A stretch of DNA of 26,159 nucleotides, from positions 1 to 26,159 of IMG/VR virus record IMGVR_UViG_3300031688_000116; one strand, written 5' to 3'. This document shows positions 1 through 7,017 of the stretch, in pieces. The DNA comes from a virus. The position numbers and the translations under genes were made by a program. Below the pieces are notes generated by a model. That model did not search any database, had not been told where the DNA came from, and saw nothing but the letters and a program-made list of their open reading frames with translations. Position 1 is the first letter of the stretch. Each line of letters starts with the position of its first letter.

Positions 1-1
1 A

Positions 2-1507
2 GGTGATATTAAGGATAGTATGGATTCTATTATGGATCGTGCTAAAGAAGCAGCAGAAACAATGCGAAGAGGAGGAGGTATAGGTTATGATTTCTCTAAA
101 GTACGCCCTAGAGGTACTCAAATTAAGTCATTGGAAAGTCAAGCCAGTGGGCCTATCTCTTTTATGTCTATATTTGATGCAGTATGTCAAACAATCAGTA
201 GTTCCGGTCATAGGCGCGGCGCGCAAATGGGTGTTCTCCGTATTGACCATCCGGATATTGTTGATTTCATTACTGCTAAACGTAATTCTGATAAGCTCAC
301 TGGTTTCAATATATCATTAGGCATTACTGATAAGTTTATGGAGTCTCTCTCTAAAGAAGACGACAGTTTTGACCTAGTGTTTGATGGGATTGTACATGAA
401 ACAGTTTCTGCGAATGAGATCTGGGATCTGGCAATGGAATCTACCTGGGATTGGGCTGAGCCTGGCGTCTTATTCATTGATCGCATCCAAGAAATGAATA
501 ACTTATACTATTGTGAGGACATTAGTGCTACTAACCCATGTGGTGAACAACCTTTACCACCCTATGGTGCTTGTTTACTAGGCTCTTTTAACTGCACTAA
601 GTATACAATTAAGAATAAAAATGGTAAGTACACATTCGACTTTACTCAATTCAAAGAAGACATACCTCATGTTGTTCGTGCTATGGATAACGTTGTTGAT
701 CGTACTATTTACCCATTACGGGAGCAAGAAGATGAGGCAAAGAATAAGCGGAGAATGGGACTCGGCGTTACAGGTCTTGCTAATGCAGGCGAGATGCTTG
801 GATTCGAGTATGGCTCTAAGCCGTTCCTGCGATGGATGGAAAAAGTCTTCGCATGTCTCAGAGACAACACCTACTACGCATCAGCAAAACTTGCAGAGGA
901 GAAGGGAGCATTTCCCCTCTATCGTGAAGACTACCTAAAGGGTAACTTCATTCGCACACTCCCAGCATTTGTCCAAAAGGAGATCCGAAAGCATGGTATT
1001 AGGAACAGCCACCTCACATCTATTGCGCCTACTGGGACAATCTCCCTCGTGGCAGATAACATCAGTGGGGGAATCGAACCAGTCTTTTCACATTCATACG
1101 AGCGTACCATCCAGACTTTTGACGGACCACGTTACGACAACGTTAAGGACTATGCTTTTGCACGAGGGGTCACAGGACGAAAGGCAGATGACATTTCAGT
1201 TCATGAACACTTAGCTGTTCTGACTTTAGCCCAGCACTACATCGACAGTGCTTGTTCTAAAACCTGCAATGTGGGAGATGATGTTACTTATGATGATTTC
1301 AAACGTGTTTACGAAACGGCATGGAAAGAGGGGGCCAAGGGCTGTACCACATTTAGGCTCTCTGGAAAACGCTACGGAATCTTTAATGAGACCGTGGAAG
1401 AAAAAGAGAAGGATGAGATCCAGACTGAAATCACTCCAGAGGAGAACGGAGCGAAGGCAGAGGCGTGTTTTTTTGACCCGACTACTGGGCAGCGAGAGTG
1501 CTCGTGA
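2..1507 (+). CDS. nrdJ: Class II (adenosylcobalamin-dependent) ribonucleotide reductase, 5' partial
   Basis: Reduces ribonucleotides to deoxyribonucleotides for phage DNA synthesis. The reading frame is open to the window edge; the ATG at 20 is internal, because the codons before it continue a normal family sequence, so the N-terminal part (including the first redox Cys) lies outside. Visible signatures are RGGGIGYDFSKVRPRG, the loop NPCGE with the thiyl-radical Cys codon at 539-541, a second conserved Cys in GACLLGSFN, and the phosphate-binding APTGTIS near 1025-1045. The C-terminus ends with a CX10C pair, the usual shuttle that takes electrons from thioredoxin or glutaredoxin. The first-half motifs fit class II (B12) rather than class I NrdA, so B12 must come from the host. 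It is co-oriented with the virion genes, not with the replication genes. A phage glutaredoxin at 25805-26026 is a likely partner. G+C rises visibly in the second half. Confidence 0.9.
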   Translation, partial: GDIKDSMDSIMDRAKEAAETMRRGGGIGYDFSKVRPRGTQIKSLESQASGPISFMSIFDAVCQTISSSGHRRGAQMGVLRIDHPDIVDFITAKRNSDKLTGFNISLGITDKFMESLSKEDDSFDLVFDGIVHETVSANEIWDLAMESTWDWAEPGVLFIDRIQEMNNLYYCEDISATNPCGEQPLPPYGACLLGSFNCTKYTIKNKNGKYTFDFTQFKEDIPHVVRAMDNVVDRTIYPLREQEDEAKNKRRMGLGVTGLANAGEMLGFEYGSKPFLRWMEKVFACLRDNTYYASAKLAEEKGAFPLYREDYLKGNFIRTLPAFVQKEIRKHGIRNSHLTSIAPTGTISLVADNISGGIEPVFSHSYERTIQTFDGPRYDNVKDYAFARGVTGRKADDISVHEHLAVLTLAQHYIDSACSKTCNVGDDVTYDDFKRVYETAWKEGAKGCTTFRLSGKRYGIFNETVEEKEKDEIQTEITPEENGAKAEACFFDPTTGQRECS

Positions 1508-1523
1508 GTTATTAGATTAAAAT

Positions 1524-1529
1524 AGGAGG
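1524..1529 (+). promoter_or_regulatory. Ribosome binding site of the tail nozzle-like gene
   Basis: A full AGGAGG lies 5 bases before the ATG at 1535, in the 27-base gap after the reductase gene. It is the strongest Shine-Dalgarno match in the plus-strand block and fixes that start. Confidence 0.7.
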
Positions 1530-1534
1530 TAGCG

Positions 1535-3289
1535 ATGCCACAACAGATTATACCAATTACAGATCTAGCATCAGCTGGTCTTGTACAAGATACTCCTGCA
1601 GTGTCGCTACCACCTAATGTCTTCTCAGAGGTACACAATGTTCGCTTTAGGGATGGAGCTGTTAAAAGGTTTCCATCTGATGTTGATAAACTAACATCAC
1701 TTACAAACGTTGTGTACGTTGCGTACTGGCCCTCTACACTGGGGGATCGGTATGTAGTGATTACAGACAATGGGTCTGATACAGTGTTCACAGTGTACAA
1801 TGATAGCTTCTCTGTTGTCTCAGCACAAGGTGGTACTAACACTGGAGTAACTGGTGGTAGTTGGCAACACACTCTATTTAATGGTGGTTATCATATCATC
1901 CTTAATAATGGTAACTCTACACCTGTGTTCCTACAAGATGATGTAGTTGGGGTAACTGCACTACCTGGATGGGCCTCTTATGCTGTTGAGGAAGAGATTA
2001 CCTCTTTTGAGCACGATGGTTCTGCCGGTGTTATTGAAGTTAAAAACACTGTGTTTGTAGACCCTGGTGCAGGTAATGCAATATCTATTAAGATAACCGC
2101 ATTGCCTCGTAATACAGCTGAACCAATACACACTGAGACAGTTACTATAAATTCCGCAGGTGTTGTATCACCAGATGCAACATTAGCTGACATCGGCACA
2201 ATAGCTGGAGTTAATTACTCTAATAACTCATTTAACTTTACCCCAGACACCTCTTCCGGTGGTACGGTTTATAAGATATCTGTAACATCTACCCCAGTAA
2301 CGGCTGTGACAGCAGGTGTTATAAGATCTTATGGTAACCTCCTAGCTGCAGGTAACTTAAAAGAAACAGGTGGTCGTACTCTTACAGGCACTGTTAGAAC
2401 CTCTGATGTTGCGGCTCCAGGTGTTATGCCTGAGAACTGGAACCCTTTTAAGAATGGTGCTAACACAGCAGATGAATTTATCTTAGCATCTACAGGAACT
2501 ATTCAAGACCTAGCAGAGCTACAGGGTGTCCTTTACGTGTACACAGACTCTTCTATCCACTCCATTCAACAGACCAACTCGCCTATTGTCCCCTTTCAGA
2601 TTGCAACAGTAACTGACAACTATGGGGTTAATAATACAGATGGTGTTATTGAAGTGGATGGTAAGCATATCGTGTATGGTAGTAATGATTGCTATGTATT
2701 TGGTGGGCATCCTGGATCTATTTCGTCTATTTCTGATGGGCGTGTAAGGAACTTCTTTCGTACTAACATAACAATTAAATCAGTTAGGTTTAACAAGTAT
2801 GATGAGATTTGGTTTTGGTCCAGCTCAATTGTATATGTTTGGAACTATCGTAATAATGTGTGGACTAAAAGAGACTTACCCACAGGTACAAATTCAATGT
2901 CTGCTGTTCGAGGAGATCTACTTCTCTCAGCACCTACAAAACTAGTTGGTGTGGATGGTAGTGCATACTTATCTGGGGCTATACTGGAGCGTAAGCGCAT
3001 GGCAGTTAGTCCTGAGTTTGACACTGAGAGTGTTTCTGGTATGGCATTGTTGTTTGATGGTTCTTCTAAAGCTAACATTAAGTATGCTGGTATTGATAAG
3101 CTTGGAGAAGTAGTTGACTTTACAGCTAATCCTGCCATACCTTTTGATACTACTACAGACTTTAAGGCAGACGTTAGGTTTAATGGTAGGTTCTTAAACT
3201 ATAGGATTGAAAGCCAGTCAAGTGATACAACCCTTGATTGGAATCTTACAGGGTATCAGATTAAGGTGAGTAAAGGGGGCAGCAGGTAA
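1535..3289 (+). CDS. Tail nozzle / tubular-type beta-rich virion protein
   Basis: A 584-aa protein with a consensus Shine-Dalgarno. Its N-terminus (residues about 24-50, with NVFSEVHNVRFRDGAVKRFP) resembles the opening of podoviral nozzle and DNA-stabilisation proteins such as T7 gp12 or P22 gp10, where a line about choosing conditions or genome positions is followed by beta-propeller blades. The rest is rich in short beta strands, Thr, Val and Asn, with no Cys-rich or catalytic motif and no signal peptide or membrane segment. It is the first structural gene after the reductase and is followed by the fibre gene with a TAATG overlap, so the two are likely translationally coupled. Role by context: distal tail tube that holds DNA in and connects to fibres. 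Homology to a named family is not proven by eye; another beta-propeller tail protein is possible. Confidence 0.5.
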   Translation: MPQQIIPITDLASAGLVQDTPAVSLPPNVFSEVHNVRFRDGAVKRFPSDVDKLTSLTNVVYVAYWPSTLGDRYVVITDNGSDTVFTVYNDSFSVVSAQGGTNTGVTGGSWQHTLFNGGYHIILNNGNSTPVFLQDDVVGVTALPGWASYAVEEEITSFEHDGSAGVIEVKNTVFVDPGAGNAISIKITALPRNTAEPIHTETVTINSAGVVSPDATLADIGTIAGVNYSNNSFNFTPDTSSGGTVYKISVTSTPVTAVTAGVIRSYGNLLAAGNLKETGGRTLTGTVRTSDVAAPGVMPENWNPFKNGANTADEFILASTGTIQDLAELQGVLYVYTDSSIHSIQQTNSPIVPFQIATVTDNYGVNNTDGVIEVDGKHIVYGSNDCYVFGGHPGSISSISDGRVRNFFRTNITIKSVRFNKYDEIWFWSSSIVYVWNYRNNVWTKRDLPTGTNSMSAVRGDLLLSAPTKLVGVDGSAYLSGAILERKRMAVSPEFDTESVSGMALLFDGSSKANIKYAGIDKLGEVVDFTANPAIPFDTTTDFKADVRFNGRFLNYRIESQSSDTTLDWNLTGYQIKVSKGGSR

Positions 3290-4509
3290 TGAATATTATC
3301 AAACCACCCTTTACCGGTGACTCTACTTTAGACTCTTGGACAAACCAGATAACACAAGCTCTTAATATGGGGTTACTGTTACCTGGAATCCAAGGACAGA
3401 CGGGTGGGGTGGGATCTGCTGGACCAACAGGTAATACTGCAATCTATCTATATCAAAGAACTACAGTTCAAACTGCACCCTCTAGGCCCACCACTGTTGT
3501 CTATGATTATACAGACATTGATAACGTAATCATAACAGCTAACAATGGCTGGTCAGGTACAGTTCCGATAACTGGTGGTAAATACCTTTGGATTACTTTT
3601 AGATATGTTTCAAATCTAGAAGATACAATTACTAATTCAAACACTTGGAACACTGTGGTGTTGCTATCTGAGGATGGTAATGATGGTGCTCCAGCTCCTA
3701 GGTCTTTATCTCGGAGAGTGTATTACCCATCTGCATCTGGAGCACCCAGTGCCCCAACTGCTACAGTTACATGGGCAACCCTTGTACTCTCTGGACTAAC
3801 AGCAGGGTGGTCAGAGACTGCCCCAACAGCTAGTGCAACTTCAACTACTTTAATTTATTTCTCTGATCTTATATTTACAGACGATACAGGTACAGCTACA
3901 ACTAGTACAGATACTGGTAGTACCCCAATAGAAGGCACTTCTTTCTCAGGCATTGTAACATTTGATAATGGTGACTTTGCACTTGATGGTAATACTGTAA
4001 CTGGTATTGATGGTAATAACTTAAGTGACACTAGTATTACTGGTGGTAAGTTAGCTTCTACCAATATCATTACGGCTTCTGCTCAAATAAGTAACCTTGT
4101 GGTTAACACTCCTCAGATTGCTAATGGAGCTGTGAGTAGTAAGTTTGCTGCATTTACTGGAGCTAGTATAATACCAACTGCAACATATCAATTGATAGAG
4201 GATATTAGTATCACCGCAAGTGGTAATCTTACATCCATCCTATTTAACTGTGGTTTGAATGGAGCCAACTCGGTTCAGTTTGACATAAGACTTGATACAG
4301 TATCTCAACGTGTCTTTAATGCATCCTCTGGATTCTATACAGATGGCACTACACACACATATCACGAACAAATGATAACCCTTGCTATGACATTGACACC
4401 CACCGCAGGAACTAGGGTCGTTTCAGTATATGCTAGGCTTAATGGGGGTTCTCCTTTAAGTCCAACTATACAAAACAGACACCTTGAAACCACGGAGTTA
4501 AAGAAATGA
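3289..4509 (+). CDS. Tail fibre / host-recognition protein
   Basis: A 406-aa Thr/Ser/Asn-rich protein. Residues 33-48 hold five collagen-like G-X-X triplets (GIQGQTGGVGSAGPTG), a feature of trimeric phage fibres. The middle has two beta-sandwich-like modules with repeated W-x-T/W-S-x-T patterns, then a region (about residues 240-285) with ITGGKLASTNIITAS and similar text that resembles the late part of lambda gpJ-type tip proteins, and a C-terminal beta-rich head that may contact the receptor. The start overlaps the preceding stop (TAATG), and the gene's own stop overlaps the next start (ATGA). Adsorption to the host surface is inferred from composition and position; no enzyme motif (endosialidase, lyase) is visible. 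Confidence 0.6.
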   Translation: MNIIKPPFTGDSTLDSWTNQITQALNMGLLLPGIQGQTGGVGSAGPTGNTAIYLYQRTTVQTAPSRPTTVVYDYTDIDNVIITANNGWSGTVPITGGKYLWITFRYVSNLEDTITNSNTWNTVVLLSEDGNDGAPAPRSLSRRVYYPSASGAPSAPTATVTWATLVLSGLTAGWSETAPTASATSTTLIYFSDLIFTDDTGTATTSTDTGSTPIEGTSFSGIVTFDNGDFALDGNTVTGIDGNNLSDTSITGGKLASTNIITASAQISNLVVNTPQIANGAVSSKFAAFTGASIIPTATYQLIEDISITASGNLTSILFNCGLNGANSVQFDIRLDTVSQRVFNASSGFYTDGTTHTYHEQMITLAMTLTPTAGTRVVSVYARLNGGSPLSPTIQNRHLETTELKK

Positions 4510-4901
4510 TAAGACTATTAAGTGGCCCTGAGTTGGCAGATCAATGGCACAAGTTAAGGCCCTTAGTTGAAGAGGCGTTGGTGCATGGCGGTGGGATGGT
4601 GACATCTCATGGGCTCTTTCTGCAATGCTTAGGTGCTATAGGTCAGTGTTGGATAAGAGGAGAGGGTGAAGTTTGTATGACTCGCTTTGAAGAAATAGAA
4701 GGTAAGAAACAGTTAGCTGTAGTTGCCTGTACATCTCCTGGTTGGTTCACACATGGCCCTGAGATACTAAAAATACTTGAGGATTTCGCACGTTTTAATG
4801 GTTGCAACAGAACTGTGGTCTATGGTCGCAAAGGTTGGGCTCGTGCCCTCAAACAATATGGATACAATGAGCCGTTTATAACGCTCACGAAGGAGGTTTA
4901 A
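4506..4901 (+). CDS. GNAT-like small protein, T7 gp13-like by position
   Basis: A 131-aa protein that overlaps the fibre stop by 4 bases. The C-terminal half (GPEILKILEDFARFNGCNRTVVYGRKGWARALKQYGY) has the helix-strand-helix pattern of the end of GNAT acetyltransferase folds, in which a G-rich turn binds the CoA pyrophosphate and a final GF/Y strand closes the sheet. T7 gp13, a 138-aa protein encoded next to the ejection proteins and required for their assembly, shows the same GNAT-like ending and the same location. No clear acetyl-CoA P-loop (Q/RxxGxG/A) is seen, so catalysis is doubtful. Probable role: small virion assembly or ejection cofactor. It could also be a true acetyltransferase; the function is inferred. 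Confidence 0.45.
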   Translation: MIRLLSGPELADQWHKLRPLVEEALVHGGGMVTSHGLFLQCLGAIGQCWIRGEGEVCMTRFEEIEGKKQLAVVACTSPGWFTHGPEILKILEDFARFNGCNRTVVYGRKGWARALKQYGYNEPFITLTKEV

Positions 4902-4902
4902 T

Positions 4903-5589
4903 ATGTCAGGTGGTGGTGGAAATTCAACAACGACAACAGGATTACCAGATTGGGCACGGCCCTACGTAGAAGAAAGTCTAGGAAGTGCTGTTGATATGTA
5001 TAAGGTGGGAGCCTATGAGAATGTTGCAGGGTTAACCCCTGAACAGATTACCTCTCTTGAATCAAAGAAAACACTTGCAGAACGTGGTGGTGTTTATGAT
5101 CGGATAGCAGAAGATAGTTACGGGGCAACTGAAGCCTATCGTAATGCTGCTAGTGGTACTGGTTTGTTTGGAGCTAATGCTTTAGGGGAACAAACAACTG
5201 CTATGAAAGACAGTATTGGAACTGCTGTTGAGGAACTGCTAGGTCAACAACGAGGAGAGTTCAACCGCACAGGTAACCTCGGCGGTGCTAGGGCACAACA
5301 ATCTATGGATTCGTCTGCCATGAGAGTAGGTGGTGAGATGGCAGCAACTGAGCTTGCTAATCGTCGTAATGCTGCTATTACTGGGGCTGGTGGTGTTTTA
5401 GGTGCGGGTTCACAACTCCAAGGTCAATTTGGAGCAGGTGCTGACTTACTTGGTAGTGTTGGTTCAGCTGTACAACAACAGAATCAAAACGAAGGCGATG
5501 CAGCATATCAAGGTATTCAACGATTGTTTGGTCTGTATGGATCTCCTGCTTTGGGTAGCACAAGCACCTCAACAGGTGGAGGTAAGTAA
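4903..5589 (+). CDS. Small Gly/Ala-rich virion protein, possible T7 gp14-type ejection protein
   Basis: A 228-aa protein with AAGGAGG 6 bases before its ATG. It opens with a Ser/Gly/Thr-rich leader and then LPDWARPYVEESLGSA, a start seen in many small phage virion proteins. The middle is amphipathic and Ala/Gln/Arg-rich (about residues 85-150), and residues 150-190 are glycine-spaced (AGGVLGAGSQLQGQFGAGAD), compatible with a membrane-active helix pair. There is no signal peptide and no catalytic motif. The position, after the gp13-like gene and before the giant ejection proteins, is that of T7 gp14, the ejection protein that forms the outer-membrane pore. This is a positional argument. The stop overlaps the next start (TAATG). 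Confidence 0.4.
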   Translation: MSGGGGNSTTTTGLPDWARPYVEESLGSAVDMYKVGAYENVAGLTPEQITSLESKKTLAERGGVYDRIAEDSYGATEAYRNAASGTGLFGANALGEQTTAMKDSIGTAVEELLGQQRGEFNRTGNLGGARAQQSMDSSAMRVGGEMAATELANRRNAAITGAGGVLGAGSQLQGQFGAGADLLGSVGSAVQQQNQNEGDAAYQGIQRLFGLYGSPALGSTSTSTGGGK

Positions 5590-7016
5590 TGAAACGTATA
5601 ATACAAAAGTACCAAGAGGGTGGAGTTGTTAAACCTGGAGTGGCAACTGGGCTACCTGCAGGTGGTAATGCAGCCGACGCTATTCAGAGTTATCTAAGTG
5701 GGTATGTATCTGGCCCCTTGTCTTATACTGGTGTCAGGAAGAGTTATGTTCCAGATTATCGTGAACTTGCAAAAAAGCGTAAGGAAATAAGGGATAAGAC
5801 AACCAATACAACTACAACAGGGACTAACCCAACAGTAATCAATGAGACTGAGGCTGACGTGTTTGATGTTCATGGTACAGGCTACACTGATAGTGATGTT
5901 TATTACTCAACTGACTCCTTTGGTACTCAAGTACCATACACAATAGTGGAGCCTACGGATGTACGTCCACCGGGATATGTTGATAATACACCTTCAAACT
6001 TCCCAGAGGTTCGGGACTATTATGACTCAAGTCCAAGGGGGACAGGTGGCCCTGCCGTATCGTATAGCAGTGATGGCACATCAACTGATCTTGGGTTTAC
6101 CCTTGGCCCCGCAGTTCTTGGTGGTCGTGGAACGTATGTACCTAGTAAAGCAACCCCTTCTCCTGGTGGTTGGAACCCCCACACCTCTACCTACGTTAAT
6201 AATTACAGCTCAGATCCCGCCTTTGTTACTAATGCTGACGGTATTTCTGGCGGAAGAACAGGACACGCTACAGATAATGACAGCCCCGAAAAAGAGGCAC
6301 GTTTAGCCGCACTTGCCGCAGAACGCAATGCAGCATATAACCTAGCTAATCCAGTAGCCCCATCAGCACCTAAATCTTATTTAGTTTATAACAATGATGA
6401 GCGTTGGGATATTATGCTTAACGGAGTTAAGGTTGGCGAAGACTCAAACGCTGACGATGCTAGAGAAAGACAGGCTAAAATTGATTCTAATTCCCTGTTG
6501 AATTATAACAACGGTTTGAACAACGGTGGACCTATCTCACTAAACCCTAGTCGTGTTCAGAAATATAATAATGGAAGTACTGGTGGGGTAGCGATAGCTA
6601 ACTCTCGTCTCAGTGAAGAGGAAATACGTCAACGTCAACTGATGCAATCACCACTACCACAGGCACAGGCAAGTCCTCTCTCAGCTATCGGATCTAAACT
6701 TGCTATGAGTGCTATTGATAAAGGTATTGGATCTGCAGCTTCTTCTATGGCGGCTAAGGAAGGTCTCATGGGAACTCTTGGAAATGCCTTAGGTGGAAGT
6801 GCTGCTACTGGTGCTGCTACTGGTGCTGCTACTGGTGCTGCTACTGGTGCTGCTGGTGCAGGGTTAATGGCAGCTCTTGGACCTATCGGTATTGGTCTTG
6901 GCCTAGGTAAACTGTTTGGAGTATTCAACGATGGGGGCAAGGTCCCTTGCTCTTGTGGCAAAACAACATCTTGCAAATGTGCAAAAGAAATTAAGTCACC
7001 ACTATCAGGAGAATGA
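5589..7016 (+). CDS. Virion-type protein with glycine-zipper hairpin and C-terminal Cys cluster, function unknown
   Basis: A 475-aa protein with GGAGG 6 bases before its ATG, which overlaps the upstream stop. Residues 1-400 are low-complexity, Tyr/Asn/Gly/Pro-rich and probably disordered, with short Y-x-x-G-G or N-N-G-G turns (YQEGG, NNGG). From about residue 362 it becomes Ala/Gly-rich: a fourfold Ala-Ala-Thr-Gly repeat, then AALGPIGIGLGLGKLFG, a glycine-zipper segment able to enter membranes. The last 30 residues hold CSCGKTTSCKC (CXCX5CXC), which could bind a metal ion or be redox-active. The gene ends one base before the start of the transglycosylase gene. I do not recognise a named family; an ejection or membrane-channel role is inferred from the hydrophobic end and the neighbours. 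Confidence 0.6.
   Translation: MKRIIQKYQEGGVVKPGVATGLPAGGNAADAIQSYLSGYVSGPLSYTGVRKSYVPDYRELAKKRKEIRDKTTNTTTTGTNPTVINETEADVFDVHGTGYTDSDVYYSTDSFGTQVPYTIVEPTDVRPPGYVDNTPSNFPEVRDYYDSSPRGTGGPAVSYSSDGTSTDLGFTLGPAVLGGRGTYVPSKATPSPGGWNPHTSTYVNNYSSDPAFVTNADGISGGRTGHATDNDSPEKEARLAALAAERNAAYNLANPVAPSAPKSYLVYNNDERWDIMLNGVKVGEDSNADDARERQAKIDSNSLLNYNNGLNNGGPISLNPSRVQKYNNGSTGGVAIANSRLSEEEIRQRQLMQSPLPQAQASPLSAIGSKLAMSAIDKGIGSAASSMAAKEGLMGTLGNALGGSAATGAATGAATGAATGAAGAGLMAALGPIGIGLGLGKLFGVFNDGGKVPCSCGKTTSCKCAKEIKSPLSGE
6799..6858 (+). repeat. 12-bp tandem repeat in coding sequence
   Basis: Four perfect copies of GTGCTGCTACTG run from 6799 to 6846, followed by one diverged copy (GTGCTGCTGGTG) to 6858. In frame they encode Ala-Ala-Thr-Gly units just before the glycine-zipper segment. 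The 12-base period keeps the frame, so copy number can change by slippage without breaking the protein. Confidence 0.9.
7007..7012 (+). promoter_or_regulatory. Ribosome binding site that fixes the transglycosylase start
   Basis: AGGAGA lies 5 bases before the ATG at 7018. An earlier in-frame ATG at 6916 would add 34 residues inside the upstream gene and has no such site, so 7018 is the better start. Confidence 0.7.
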
Positions 7017-7017
7017 T

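Noticed and set aside
1372-1872. A 166-codon minus-strand frame across the reductase-tail junction
   Set aside because: It is antisense to two well-supported genes, spans their boundary and has shadow-like composition.
6916-7017. Upstream extension of the transglycosylase protein
   Set aside because: It lies wholly in the preceding gene, has no ribosome binding site and reads unlike the family; AGGAGA at 7007-7012 points to 7018.
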